A stretch of DNA of 64,000 nt, taken from assembly GCF_014696925.1 (NCBI RefSeq), contig NZ_JACJQY010000022.1, forward strand, positions 17,500 through 81,499, given 5' to 3'. Below the pieces are notes generated by a model. The model made no database searches, was not told the origin of the DNA, and saw only the letters and a list, made by a program, of their open reading frames with translations. This document shows, in pieces, positions 1 through 8,608 of this stretch. The DNA comes from Phormidium tenue FACHB-1050. Its GTDB lineage: Bacteria > Cyanobacteriota > Cyanobacteriia > Pseudanabaenales > Pseudanabaenaceae. How positions within the stretch are numbered: position 1 is the first letter of the stretch; each line of letters begins with the position of its first letter. The translations under genes were made by a program, and so were the position numbers.

Positions 1-601
1 CAAAAATAATTGATTTCCCCTCGGATGCCAATTGTTTGACCGCTGTAAATAGAGCCTTTTTTTGGGAAGCAGAAATACCCGTAGTTGGTTCGTCTAAAAT
101 TAATGTCTTGACACCAAGGGACAAAAGCCGCAATATCTCTAGCTGTTGGCGCTCTCCTACAGTGAGATTCGATAGGCGATCGCTAGGGTGCAAATCAAAG
201 CCAAAAGCGGCGCATAGCTGTCGAAGTTCTTTAATCAGATCATGACGATTATTCGAGTTAACCCTCTTTCTCCCGATCTTTTTGCTTAAGGTACTTCTCC
301 CAGCCATGAAATTATCTAAAACAGATAGCGAAGGAAAATCTAAGGGATCTTGATGTAACATCCCAATCCCAGCACAGATGGCATCAGCAGGAGTTTTAAT
401 GTCAACTTCAATTCCATCCAACAAAATCTTGCCAGAATCTTTAGTTATAAATCCACTCAGAACTTTAGACAAAGTACTTTTCCCAGCCCCATTTTCGCCC
501 AAGATTCCATAGACACTTCCCGCCTCAACGGTCATTGAGATATCTTGATTCGCCTTGACATTGCCAAAGGATTTATAAATATGGTTGAGTTCAACTTTCA
601 T
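1..601 (-). CDS. ABC transporter ATP-binding protein, partial (BMP/nucleoside-type importer)
   Basis: Reading the minus strand from the ATG at 599-601 gives MKVELNHIYKSFGNVKAN and then a continuous ABC ATPase frame that runs off the left edge, so about 200 residues are visible. Walker A is GENGAGKS, the signature loop reads LTVGERQQLEI, and Walker B is LILDEPTTGIS. The first gene upstream encodes a BMP-family binding lipoprotein, which fits the simple-sugar/nucleoside (RbsA/YufO-like) class whose ATPase normally carries two ABC cassettes; the second cassette would lie outside the window. It acts at the cytoplasmic face of the inner membrane. The substrate is not determined by the sequence. 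Confidence 0.88.
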   Translation of the reverse strand, partial: MKVELNHIYKSFGNVKANQDISMTVEAGSVYGILGENGAGKSTLSKVLSGFITKDSGKILLDGIEVDIKTPADAICAGIGMLHQDPLDFPSLSVLDNFMAGRSTLSKKIGRKRVNSNNRHDLIKELRQLCAAFGFDLHPSDRLSNLTVGERQQLEILRLLSLGVKTLILDEPTTGISASQKKALFTAVKQLASEGKSIIF

Positions 602-613
602 TTTTGTCCCATT

Positions 614-646
614 ATGCCAAGGTCTTGCTTAGCAAGACCTTGGCAT
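614..646. terminator. Perfect hairpin between binding-protein and ATPase genes
   Basis: Two 16-bp arms beginning ATGCCAAGGTC are separated by one base. The hairpin lies between the stop of the binding-protein gene and the start of the ATPase gene, both on the minus strand. An inter-cistronic stem here would be expected to lower ATPase expression relative to the binding protein or to stabilise the upstream message. There is no strong T run, so it may be a partial terminator or an RNA-stability element. Confidence 0.6.
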
Positions 647-652
647 ACTTAT

Positions 653-1927
653 TTATTTACTTGCGCCTTCAATACCTTGCAATAAGCTGGTAAAGTACCA
701 AATCTGCTGAGGAGTTGCTGTCTCGCCTTCCTTAAGAAAAGGAGTGCCATCCTGATAGTTCAGAGGTCCTTTAAAAAGACTGATCTTGCCATCGCCTAAA
801 CCATTAATAAATTCTGTCAAGAACTTATCACTTTCGGGAGTCAAAGCTTTACCCTTCTCAAATCCCACTGCGGAAGTATCAGGATTATTTAAATCCTTCC
901 AATTAGGTGGAGCCGAGATAAATTCTCCTGTAAACTTACCTTCCTTAGCCTTTTTAGTTTGCTCAAGATACGCAGGCCCCCAGTTGTAATAGGGAACGCC
1001 AATACAAATGTCAGGAGCAACATTGCAACCAGTTTTGAGTCCATAGTGCAGATATTTGACTTTCTTGCCAGCTTCAGCCGCTTTCTTGCCTTGGACTGCG
1101 ACTTCAGGTGTATCGATGCCACTCATCACCACATCAAAGCCACTGTTGTAAAAGTCATCGGAGACTTTAGTAGGATCAAGGGTCTGTCCAGGAATATTGA
1201 ACCAGAATCCAATCCAGACTACCTTAAACTTTAAATCTTCAGGATTCTTTTTGCGGTAGGTTTGCCAACAATACTTAGCTCCCAAATAAGTTGCTGAAAC
1301 GAGTCTGCGGGTTTCATCATTGATTAGTGGTCCTACAAAACCAATTTTGCCCGTTTCCGAATTGAGAGCCGCCGCACATCCTGAAATCATGCGCCCATAC
1401 TCCATTTCAGGCATGACGTTGGTAATATTTGGCTGGTTTTTGAAGTTCTTACCTTCCTTCCATGCATAGTCACCAGTGGCATGAATGATTGAGACATTAG
1501 GATGCTTCTTGGCGGTTTCTAAAGCATCATCCTTAAAGTCATCGGAATTGAAGAAGATTAATTTCGCACCCTTGGCAATGAGATCGTCAGCTACCTGTGA
1601 AGCTTTGACATTAGGGCGATCGCCTGGGTTGACTTTATCTACATAGTCAAACTGAATACCTGACTGCTTCTCCATTACATATTTTGAGGCTTCGTAATGA
1701 CCTTGGTTCCAACCAGAATCATTTTTGGGCCCAACTAAAATCATTGCGGCTTTAAATTCTTTTGCATCTGGAGAAGCTGTGGTTGCAGCTGTAGTTGATG
1801 CTGGAGTGGTTGAGACTGGAGGTGTGGGAGTGCTATTACATGCTCCAGTAAGTATTGCTCCCAATGCTGCGACCCATAGATGCTTGCCAGAGACTATAGA
1901 AGAAACTCTATTAGTGATTATTCCCAT
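653..1927 (-). CDS. BMP family ABC transporter substrate-binding lipoprotein
   Basis: A 424-residue protein with a type II signal peptide: a hydrophobic stretch, then lipobox LTGAC with the lipidated Cys at residue 30, then a Thr/Pro/Ala-rich linker to about residue 55. The mature part looks like the basic membrane protein (PnrA-like) periplasmic binding fold, with the family opening segment VGPKNDSGWNQGHYE at residues 64-78. Known members bind nucleosides or other small ligands and deliver them to an ABC importer. The ATPase gene follows 51 bp downstream on the same strand, supporting one operon. The ligand cannot be read from the sequence. Confidence 0.88.
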   Translation of the reverse strand: MGIITNRVSSIVSGKHLWVAALGAILTGACNSTPTPPVSTTPASTTAATTASPDAKEFKAAMILVGPKNDSGWNQGHYEASKYVMEKQSGIQFDYVDKVNPGDRPNVKASQVADDLIAKGAKLIFFNSDDFKDDALETAKKHPNVSIIHATGDYAWKEGKNFKNQPNITNVMPEMEYGRMISGCAAALNSETGKIGFVGPLINDETRRLVSATYLGAKYCWQTYRKKNPEDLKFKVVWIGFWFNIPGQTLDPTKVSDDFYNSGFDVVMSGIDTPEVAVQGKKAAEAGKKVKYLHYGLKTGCNVAPDICIGVPYYNWGPAYLEQTKKAKEGKFTGEFISAPPNWKDLNNPDTSAVGFEKGKALTPESDKFLTEFINGLGDGKISLFKGPLNYQDGTPFLKEGETATPQQIWYFTSLLQGIEGASK

Positions 1928-2012
1928 GAATTAATGCAGTTATATTTAGATATTTTATGGCTTTTTACTACTGTATTTAAGGCGATCGCCTATTTGACAA
2001 AGGTATTACAAA

Positions 2013-2108
2013 TTACAGTTTCTCGCGAACCACACAGGCTTTTTGAAAGTGTTGCAAATCAGCACTTTCAAAAAGCCTATGGTTTGGGTTGAGGCGAAAA
2101 GCTCAGTA
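2013..2108. repeat. Palindromic repeat, candidate family C copy
   Basis: In the gap between the divergent BMP lipoprotein and GST genes. A stem of AGGCTTTTTGAAAGTG and its complement (2036-2078) sits inside weaker ends, TACAG on the left and a degenerate CAGTA on the right. The stem sequence resembles those of the copies at 12760 and 18658. It may interrupt or carry promoters for the two divergent genes. No other feature was seen in 1928-2170. Confidence 0.55.
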
Positions 2109-2170
2109 GGATCGCTATAGCGATGCAGCGTAAATAATAAAATAGGCTAATCGTTTTTCTTCGCTAGGTT

Positions 2171-2845
2171 ATGTATCTTCCCATTCTTTATTCTTTCAGG
2201 CGTTGTCCCTATGCAATTCGGGCAAGAATGGCTCTTGCCTATGCAGGTGTCAGATATGAACTGAGAGAAGTCTCCTTAAAGAATAAACCTAGAGAAATGC
2301 TCGATATTTCGCCTAAGGGAACAACGCCTGTAATGCAAGTCTTTACCGAAAAAGATTTTAGGGTTTTAGAAGAAAGTCTCGATATTATGCATTGGGCGTT
2401 GCAACAGAATGATCCTCTCAATTGGCAAGACTTACCCGAACATTCTGTAGCGATCGCGCAACAGCTTATCCATACCAATGACCATGAATTTAAACGCGCC
2501 CTCGATCGCTATAAATACCCAAACCGATTTCCTGAGAGATCGCAGGAAGACTATCGACAACAAGCGGAAGAGTTTCTCAAAGTTTTAGAACTTCAACTGC
2601 AAAAGCGATCGCCATCTGATACAACTCATAATTTTTTGATTAGCGATCGGCAAACCCTTGCTGATATTGCAATTTTTCCTTTTGTGAGACAGCTTGCCTA
2701 TGTAGATATAGATTGGTTTCTCTCAAGTTCTTATCTGCATTTGCAGCAATGGCTGAAATGGCATGAAACTAGTGAGCTATTTGAATTGGTGATGCAGAAG
2801 TTTCCTGTGTGGACACCAGAACAAGCAGCGATCGTGATTACTTGA
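2171..2845 (+). CDS. Glutathione S-transferase family protein
   Basis: A 224-residue soluble protein. Residues 1-80 form the thioredoxin-like N-terminal domain, opening MYLPILYSFRRCPYAIRARM with a CPYA motif where GSTs carry their catalytic Ser/Cys. It is followed by the cis-Pro segment KGTTPVMQV and ESLDIMHW. The rest is a helical GST C-terminal domain with a conserved-type SDRQTLADIAIFPFVRQ. The family conjugates or reduces substrates with glutathione; the CPYA motif suggests thiol-transferase or omega-like chemistry (inference). It stands alone between two repeat-rich gaps. Confidence 0.85.
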   Translation: MYLPILYSFRRCPYAIRARMALAYAGVRYELREVSLKNKPREMLDISPKGTTPVMQVFTEKDFRVLEESLDIMHWALQQNDPLNWQDLPEHSVAIAQQLIHTNDHEFKRALDRYKYPNRFPERSQEDYRQQAEEFLKVLELQLQKRSPSDTTHNFLISDRQTLADIAIFPFVRQLAYVDIDWFLSSSYLHLQQWLKWHETSELFELVMQKFPVWTPEQAAIVIT

Positions 2846-2868
2846 AAGTACCTGTGCAGAACAAATTA

Positions 2869-2919
2869 CCAAAACCCGTAAGGTTGCGCCCCGCAGGGGC
2901 GCAACCTTACGGGTTTTGG
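2869..2919. terminator. Strong 3'-end hairpin after the GST gene
   Basis: A near-perfect stem of about 24 bp with arms CCAAAACCCGTAAGGTTGCG and complement, closed by a GC-rich core (CGCCCCGCAGGGGCG). It follows the GST stop by 24 bp and is itself followed by TTTGAGCGCAAAGCGCTGTA, the end sequence shared by the candidate family C repeats. Confidence 0.65.
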
Positions 2920-3017
2920 TTTGAGCGCAAAGCGCTGTAACATGCGATAAAATGGCACAGGAAGTTTACAAGGCAAAGCTTTGCCAAACTCCCATCATGA
3001 ATATGGAGCTAAATAGT

Positions 3018-4577
3018 ATGAAACCCCTTGCCCTTTTGAGTGTTTCTGACAAAACAGGACTACTCGACCTTGCTCGCGAACTATCGACCACCTATAATTT
3101 TCAACTGATTAGTAGTGGTGGAACTGCCAAGGCACTCAAGGCGGCTGAGCTTGAAGTTACTAAGGTTTCTGACTATACAGGCGCACCTGAGATTTTAGGT
3201 GGACGAGTGAAAACCTTGCATCCACGGATTCATGGTGGCATTCTAGCCAGACTCGATCTACCAGAACATCAGCAAGACTTAGCTGATAACGAAATTCAAC
3301 CAATTCGGATTGTGGTGGTTAACCTCTATCCATTTACCGAAACGATCGCTAAGCCGAATGTCACCCTTGAAGATGCGATCGAGAATATTGATATTGGGGG
3401 ACCAACGCTGATTCGCGCCTCAGCAAAGAATTATAATCACGTTGCGGTATTGTCTAGCCCTAGCCAATATGCAGAGTTTCTAGCGGAGTTAAAAGCCAAC
3501 AACGGCGAAACTACCCTAGAGTTTCGCAAGAAACTGGCGATCGCTGCTTTTCAACATACACAGTCCTACGACAAAGCGATCGCTGAGTATTTAGAAAATG
3601 GACAGAAAGTAGAACAAGAGCCAATCAACAAGCTCGCTTCTTCCTATACTTTGCTCTGCAATAATCCTAAGCCCCTACGTTATGGCGAAAATCCCCATCA
3701 ACCTGCTACATGGTATCAAGTAGGTGCAACACCCAAAGGCTGGTCAGCCGCCCAACAACTGCAAGGCAAAGAACTCAGTTTTAATAACTTACTTGATCTC
3801 GAATCAGCCCGCAGTATCATTGCCGAATTTAGCGACGATCTGCCCTGTGCAGTGATCATTAAGCATAACAACCCCTGTGGAGTAGCGATCGCCTCCACCA
3901 TTGCGGAAGCTTATCAAAAAGCCTTTGAAGCAGATGCTACTTCTGCATTTGGTGGTATCGTCGCTCTCAATCGTCCGATTGATGAAGAAACTGCCAATCT
4001 TTTGAACAAGACATTTTTAGAATGTGTAGTTGCTCCCGCCTGTGTTCCAAGTGTCGCCGCGATTCTGGGTAAAAAACAAAATTTGCGAGTTTTGGTTCTA
4101 TCTGATCTGAAGCATGGTTCCCATGAAACCGTGAAGACGATCGCTGGGGGAATGTTAGTCCAGAAATCCGACGATGAAGCGGTCAATCCTGATACATGGA
4201 AAGTGGTTACCCAAAAGCAGCCAACTCCTGAGCAGTTGCAGGAACTAATTTTTGCTTGGAAAGTTAGTCGTCATGTCAAATCCAATGCGATCGCCATTAC
4301 TAAAGACTGCACTACCATCGGCATTGGTGCTGGTCAAACCAACCGCATCGGCTCAGCCAAAATTGCCCTAGAGCAAGCAGGAGACAAAGCGCAGGGAGCA
4401 TTCCTCGCGAGTGACGGCTTCTTCCCATTTGATGACTCTGTACGTACTGCTGCGGCAACAGGAATTGTGGCGATCGTCCAACCTGGGGGAAGTATGCGCG
4501 ATGCCGATTCGATCAAGGCGGCTGATGAGCTTGGGTTAATTATGGTATTTACAGGGCTTCGTCATTTCTTACATTAG
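3018..4577 (+). CDS. purH: Bifunctional AICAR formyltransferase/IMP cyclohydrolase
   Basis: Catalyses the last two steps of de novo purine synthesis, AICAR to FAICAR and then IMP. The open frame begins at 2952, but I place the start at ATG 3018: GGAG lies nine bases upstream, the product begins MKPLALLSVSDKTGL as PurH proteins do, and 519 residues is the usual size. The N-terminal IMP cyclohydrolase (MGS-like) domain covers about 1-190 with SSGGTAKAL and GGRVKTLHPRIHGG. The C-terminal transformylase domain contains LRYGENPHQ, IIKHNNPCGVA, the ASDGFFPFDD segment and terminal FTGLRHFLH. It is a single gene bounded by repeats. Confidence 0.97.
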   Translation: MKPLALLSVSDKTGLLDLARELSTTYNFQLISSGGTAKALKAAELEVTKVSDYTGAPEILGGRVKTLHPRIHGGILARLDLPEHQQDLADNEIQPIRIVVVNLYPFTETIAKPNVTLEDAIENIDIGGPTLIRASAKNYNHVAVLSSPSQYAEFLAELKANNGETTLEFRKKLAIAAFQHTQSYDKAIAEYLENGQKVEQEPINKLASSYTLLCNNPKPLRYGENPHQPATWYQVGATPKGWSAAQQLQGKELSFNNLLDLESARSIIAEFSDDLPCAVIIKHNNPCGVAIASTIAEAYQKAFEADATSAFGGIVALNRPIDEETANLLNKTFLECVVAPACVPSVAAILGKKQNLRVLVLSDLKHGSHETVKTIAGGMLVQKSDDEAVNPDTWKVVTQKQPTPEQLQELIFAWKVSRHVKSNAIAITKDCTTIGIGAGQTNRIGSAKIALEQAGDKAQGAFLASDGFFPFDDSVRTAAATGIVAIVQPGGSMRDADSIKAADELGLIMVFTGLRHFLH

Positions 4578-4719
4578 AGTTTGCGCTCTGTAGGCTGGAC
4601 AAGCACCACTAATGTCAAAGAGGCGATCGCAAAGTACTAATGTGAAACAGTCGAGCATGGCTTATAGACTTGTGGATCTTTTTAAGTCATAACATCATTT
4701 CCACAAAAAACATTGCAAA

Positions 4720-5178
4720 ATGAAATTTTCCATAACTTCTCAAACTTGTACACCTTCAAACTTTCCGATTGACCAGTTACCCGCATTAAGTACGGAAGAC
4801 TGCCAAAATCTCAAAGACCATGGCATCACAACTACTCGCGTTTTGCTGCAAAAGGCAGGTCGTAACAAGGCCCAAAAGGAAGAATTAGCGATCGCTCTTG
4901 GTGTGAGATTTCAGCTATTAACAAAATGGATGGCTTTCGCAGATTTGGCACGTATCCCTGCGGTGGGTTGTCAACATTGCGGGGCGATCGTGCATAGTGG
5001 CATCGTTTCGGTAGAACAACTTGCCCAGACTCCTCTCGATAAACTCCACAAACAAATCATGCGTTTACAGGTACAAAATTTTAACCGTGCTGATTTATGT
5101 CCTGATATTGGGGAGATGTCAATTTGGATCAAGCAAGCTCAACAACTTATGGCTAAGAAAATTAGGACTGCGAACTAG
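4720..5178 (+). CDS. DUF4332 (helix-hairpin-helix) protein
   Basis: A 152-residue soluble protein with a pattern typical of cyanobacterial DUF4332 proteins: a helical segment with LTKWMAFADLARIPAVGCQHC, then IVSVEQLAQTPLDKLHKQI. This is a helix-hairpin-helix-like arrangement related to the lesion-sensing HhH repeats of DNA polymerases and ligases. No catalytic residues are evident; nucleic-acid or protein binding is plausible. The neighbouring genes give no functional clue. Confidence 0.7.
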   Translation: MKFSITSQTCTPSNFPIDQLPALSTEDCQNLKDHGITTTRVLLQKAGRNKAQKEELAIALGVRFQLLTKWMAFADLARIPAVGCQHCGAIVHSGIVSVEQLAQTPLDKLHKQIMRLQVQNFNRADLCPDIGEMSIWIKQAQQLMAKKIRTAN

Positions 5179-5212
5179 ATAAAGTTTTAGTCACTTGCAT
5201 TAAGACCAATGC

Positions 5213-5265
5213 AACCCCAAAAAGCGAGTGGCGGCGCGAAGCGCCGCCACTCGCTTTTTGGGGTT
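5213..5265. repeat. Palindrome with GGCGC-GAA-GCGCC core (B-like fragment)
   Basis: Perfect 25-bp arms beginning AACCCCAAAAAGCGAG surround the core GGCGC-GAA-GCGCC. The right flank, GGTTTATGTTCTAA, matches the right inner flank of the family B copies, so this is probably the remains of a B element whose end was lost at the junction with the A element that starts at 5276. It can also serve as the transcription terminator of the DUF4332 gene. Confidence 0.75.
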
Positions 5266-5275
5266 TATGTTCTAA

Positions 5276-5376
5276 TACCAAAACACAAAATGGCTACGCC
5301 ATTTTGTGTTTTTAAAACCCTTACTGGGTTTGGTTTTCGATTCACAAAAGTGTTGCCACACTTTCGTGAATTGGTA
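5276..5376. mobile_element. Family A miniature element, complete 101-bp copy
   Basis: Bounded by TACCAA and TTGGTA. It holds two hairpins: a first stem AAAACACAAAATGGC, and a second, TTCACAAAAGTGT with CACTTTCGTGAA. They are joined by a conserved linker, AAAACCCTTACTGGGTTTGG. The length equals that of the copy at 38846-38946. No coding capacity. The TA at each end is compatible with insertion at TA by a Tc1/mariner-IS630-type transposase acting in trans (inference). Confidence 0.8.
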
Positions 5377-5430
5377 TAACAAGACTGACGATCTAGATAT
5401 ATAGACGGCGTGAACCGCCGCTTATATATC

Positions 5431-5546
5431 TATAGCTATAGCCACCTGTATCAGGACAAATCAAAACCCAAATAGTGGGAGGCGGCGCGAAGCGCCGCCT
5501 CCCACTATTTGGGTTTTATGTCCTAACAAGAATGGCGACAGCTATA
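5431..5546. mobile_element. Family B miniature element, complete 116-bp copy
   Basis: Begins TATAGCTATAGCCACC and ends GGCGACAGCTATA, imperfect terminal inverted repeats of about 35 bp. A perfect central stem (5463-5517) reads AAAACCCAAATAGTGGGAGG and onward to GGCGC-GAA-GCGCC. It ends two bases from the stop codon of the phosphoribosyltransferase gene on the other strand. The length is identical to the copies at 24607-24722 and 36830-36945. Confidence 0.8.
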
Positions 5547-5548
5547 GA

Positions 5549-6049
5549 TCAAGTTTGTAGGTCACTTGGACTTAGCTTTTCGTATTTCTCAAAGGGTTGG
5601 TGAATCCAAGGATTGTCGTCTAAGAAGTCCACATAATAGTCAGGCGGTGCTACTGAGCAAGCCTTAAACCATAAAACCGCCGATCGCACTTCCGTGATCG
5701 CAAACTCTTCATGCTGCTGGAGCCATTCGAGAATCCGCATTAGGGTTACACCTGAATCCACCAAATCATCAACGAGCAAGATCCTTTTGCCAAGCGTCGC
5801 CGTAGTCATGGTGATATTGCTAGCAATCGTTAATTTTCCTCTTTCCTGAAAATCTTTGCCACCATAGGAAGAGGTCGAGAGAATCGCCAGAGGCTTGTTA
5901 TAAATCCGCGAAAGCATGTCACCAATGCGTAATCCCCCCCTTGCAAGACAGAGAATTTGATCGAATTCCCATTGAGATTGATAGATTTGAACTGCCAATT
6001 TCTCGATATTGGCGTGATATTCTTCCCATGAAACGTAAAGGTCTGACAT
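5549..6049 (-). CDS. Phosphoribosyltransferase (purine salvage type)
   Basis: A 166-residue type I PRTase. The PRPP-binding loop is ILLVDDLVDSGVTL and the upstream PPi loop is LARGGLRIGDML. Size and motif order fit small xanthine/guanine/hypoxanthine phosphoribosyltransferases (Gpt/HPRT-like), which join a free purine base to PRPP to give the nucleotide. The base specificity is not readable. It is monocistronic, with a family B repeat abutting its stop codon. Confidence 0.82.
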   Translation of the reverse strand: MSDLYVSWEEYHANIEKLAVQIYQSQWEFDQILCLARGGLRIGDMLSRIYNKPLAILSTSSYGGKDFQERGKLTIASNITMTTATLGKRILLVDDLVDSGVTLMRILEWLQQHEEFAITEVRSAVLWFKACSVAPPDYYVDFLDDNPWIHQPFEKYEKLSPSDLQT

Positions 6050-6220
6050 AGTGGGGGATTTAGGTGATAATCCAAAAATTGGGTAAAGTTGTTTAGGGTC
6101 GCACCTAATTTTTAGGTGTTAGATAAGCTCTTATAGTATCAATTAGTACATCTAATTGGACTTGTCGAAAAGTAAGCATTAGACTGGAGGTAGTTGAAAA
6201 TCAGATAGAGAGACAAGATC

Positions 6221-7969
6221 GTGGTAGCAGCTATTGAGATTCCTTCTATTGTAAGTGTTGCTGAAAAGTCGATTGAACGCCGACTCACCATCCAAGTTGC
6301 TGAAATTGCGGCAGACACGACCACTATTCGATCGCTTGATTGGGATCGCGATCGCTTTGATATCGAGTTTGGTTTGCAAAATGGTACGACCTATAACTCC
6401 TATATCATTCGTGGCGAAAAACTAGCTCTAGTTGATACATCCCACGCCAAGTTTCGTGAGCTATATCTCAATACTCTCAAAGAGCAAGTCGATCCTGCTC
6501 AAATTGATTATTTAGTAATTAGTCATACCGAGCCAGACCATAGTGGCTTGGTTAAAGAAATATTAGAATTAGCCCCCAATGTCACGGTGGTGGCGACCAA
6601 GGTAGCTTTGCAATTTCTTGGTGAGTTAATTAATCAGCCATTTAAGCAGCAAGTAGTTAAAAATGGCGATCAAGTTGATTTAGGGAATGGTCACATTTTG
6701 CAGTTTGTGAATGCGCCGAATTTGCACTGGCCAGACACGATGATGACCTTTGATTTGGGGACATCGATTTTGTATACCTGCGATATTTTTGGAATGCACT
6801 ATTGCAGTGATGCGATTTACGATGAAAATTTAAAAAGAATTGCACCCGATTATCGCTTTTATTACGAATGTTTGATGGCTCCTAATGCGCGATCGGTCAT
6901 TTCGGCAATGAAGCGGATGAATGACTTGCCACAGGCGGAAATCGTGGCAAATGGACATGGTCCCTTACTGCGCTATAACGTCAAAGAACTAACGGAAAAC
7001 TACCGCCAATGGAGCCAAGCGCAAACTAAAGGCGAAACTAATGTTGTGGTTTGCTATGTGTCCGACTATGGCTATTGCGATCGTCTCTCCCAAGCGATCG
7101 CACGCGGGATCGCGAAAACTGGTGTAGCTGTAGAAATGGCAGATCTTAAAGCGATCGATTTACAGGAATTACGCGAACTTGTCGCCCATGCATCAGGTTT
7201 AGTCGTCTGCACACCACCAGCATCGAATACCCATGTAGAAACAGCGATCGGTGCAATCCTTGCCGCAGCTAGCGAAAAGCAAGTAATTGGGCTATACGAA
7301 CCGCACGGCGATCAAGATTCATCGATTGATTTGTTAAATAATAGGTTTAAAGATTTGGGTGTAGTCACCGCTTTCCCTGCCATCAAGGTACGCGAAAATC
7401 CTAGCGAAGCTACCTATCAAACCTGTGATGAAGCAGGTACTGACTTGGGACAATTACTAACTCGCAAGCAAAATATCAAACAACTCAAGGCGATCGATGC
7501 AGATCTTGATAAAGCTTTGGGACGTTTAGCAGGTGGTTTGTATATTATCTCGGCAGCCAAAGGCGGCGCACGCAGCGCCATGTTAGCTTCTTGGGTTGCC
7601 CAAGCTAGTTTTAAACCTTTGGGCTTTACAGTTGCCGTGGCAAAGGATCGGGCGATTGAGTCGTTTATGCAAGTAGGCGATCGCTTTGTTTTGAACGTGC
7701 TTGAAGATGGCAATTATTCCAAGTTGATGCAGCATTTCCTCAAGCGATTTGCACCAGGGGCTGATCGCTTTGAAGGTGTCAAAACTCAGTTATCAAGCTT
7801 TGGCGCACCAATTCTTACTGATGCTCTTGCCTTTATCGAGTGTGAAGTAATGAGTCGGATGGAATGTAGCGACCACTGGATTATCTATGCGATCGCTGAG
7901 GAAGGTCGAGTGTCGAAACCTGAATCTCTCACCGCCGCTCACCACCGCAAAGTTGGTAATCATTACTAA
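6221..7969 (+). CDS. flv3: Diflavin flavoprotein Flv3 (Mehler-type O2 reduction)
   Basis: A 582-residue protein read from a GTG start. Three domains are visible: metallo-beta-lactamase-like di-iron domain (about 45-255), flavodoxin domain (about 272-410) and the flavin-reductase domain typical of cyanobacterial Flvs (about 430-575). The di-iron ligands are all present: H102, E104, D106, H107 in SHTEPDHSG, H169 in NLHWPD, D188 in CDIFG and H246 in NGHGP. This matches the Flv3/Flv4 type rather than Flv1/Flv2, and overall wording is very close to Synechocystis Flv3 as I recall it. Flv3 works with Flv1 to pass photosystem I electrons to O2 without releasing H2O2. No Flv1 gene is adjacent. Confidence 0.9.
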   Translation: MVAAIEIPSIVSVAEKSIERRLTIQVAEIAADTTTIRSLDWDRDRFDIEFGLQNGTTYNSYIIRGEKLALVDTSHAKFRELYLNTLKEQVDPAQIDYLVISHTEPDHSGLVKEILELAPNVTVVATKVALQFLGELINQPFKQQVVKNGDQVDLGNGHILQFVNAPNLHWPDTMMTFDLGTSILYTCDIFGMHYCSDAIYDENLKRIAPDYRFYYECLMAPNARSVISAMKRMNDLPQAEIVANGHGPLLRYNVKELTENYRQWSQAQTKGETNVVVCYVSDYGYCDRLSQAIARGIAKTGVAVEMADLKAIDLQELRELVAHASGLVVCTPPASNTHVETAIGAILAAASEKQVIGLYEPHGDQDSSIDLLNNRFKDLGVVTAFPAIKVRENPSEATYQTCDEAGTDLGQLLTRKQNIKQLKAIDADLDKALGRLAGGLYIISAAKGGARSAMLASWVAQASFKPLGFTVAVAKDRAIESFMQVGDRFVLNVLEDGNYSKLMQHFLKRFAPGADRFEGVKTQLSSFGAPILTDALAFIECEVMSRMECSDHWIIYAIAEEGRVSKPESLTAAHHRKVGNHY

Positions 7970-7997
7970 AAAAGAGGGCGCTTCGCGCCCTCTTTTT
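7969..7997. terminator. flv3 terminator hairpin
   Basis: Arms AAAAAGAGGGCGC and complement around TTC. The left arm overlaps the last base of the flv3 stop codon and the right arm ends in a T run, so it has the form of a rho-independent terminator. A second, smaller hairpin with the same GGCGC core (ACTAAAGGCGC-TTT, 8031-8055) stands just before the stop of the convergent DUF29 gene. Confidence 0.8.
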
Positions 7998-8057
7998 GCA
8001 AGGCGCTTTGCGCCCTTTGTTTCAATAGGAACTAAAGGCGCTTTGCGCCTTTAGTTT

Positions 8058-8537
8058 TTAGTTGGGGTAAAAATCTTGATTAAAAACTTGAGCGAAAGTA
8101 TAAGGGCATTCTGACGGTAAATCATTTTTATCCAATGGGGTCTCTTTAACGACTAGTGCGATCGCTTGTTTATATGACTTAGCGATCGCTTCTTCTAGAT
8201 ATGGCTTAAGGCTAGGATTTTCGTGAATAAGTTCGAGTATTTCATCTCGTTGCAAATCAATAGTAATTCTCCAACTTTTACCCCGCAGAGATGGCTGATA
8301 TTGCCACTTGAGCAAATGCCCAATTAAAACTCCAAACCGATTTCGCAATTCCTGTTTTTGCTGTTTACCCAAAGACTCTATTTCCTCCGCGAGATTTTCT
8401 AGATCTAGCCCTTCTAACTTGCCGAGTCTAAGTAATTGAGCTTGTTCCTGTGTCCATGCGTAGAAATCTTGCTCGTATTGATCTTTAGCTTGTCTAGTTA
8501 ATGGATAAACATCATTTAACTTGCTTGTATTCAACAT
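8058..8537 (-). CDS. DUF29 family protein
   Basis: A 159-residue protein of the DUF29 family, common and often multicopy in cyanobacteria. The helical core has YEQDFYAWTQEQAQLLRLG, then LAEEIESLGKQQKQELRNR, then HLLKWQYQPSLRGKSW. It closely resembles the DUF29 protein at 44909-45412, which shares YEQDFYAWTQ, QQKQELRNR and KETPLD. No function is established, and no signal peptide or membrane segment is seen. The RNA end coincides with the GGCGC hairpin at 8031-8055. Confidence 0.85.
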   Translation of the reverse strand: MLNTSKLNDVYPLTRQAKDQYEQDFYAWTQEQAQLLRLGKLEGLDLENLAEEIESLGKQQKQELRNRFGVLIGHLLKWQYQPSLRGKSWRITIDLQRDEILELIHENPSLKPYLEEAIAKSYKQAIALVVKETPLDKNDLPSECPYTFAQVFNQDFYPN

Positions 8538-8608
8538 GTTTCTTCTCCCTTGGCAGGATATGTAGCGTAACGGGCTGCCTATGCTTACAATATAGCGTTT
8601 TTGATTTT

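Larger units (their letters stand above)
5179..5548. other. Gene-free gap packed with three repeats
   Basis: This 370-bp gap between convergent genes is almost wholly made of repeats: a B-like palindrome (5213-5265), a complete A element (5276-5376), a small stem AGATATATAGACGGCG with its imperfect complement (about 5393-5429), and a complete B element (5431-5546). Nothing else was seen. Confidence 0.75.

Noticed and set aside
5213..5546. CRISPR array
   Set aside because: The repeats here are palindromic elements of different families, not short direct repeats with spacers; no cas gene is near.
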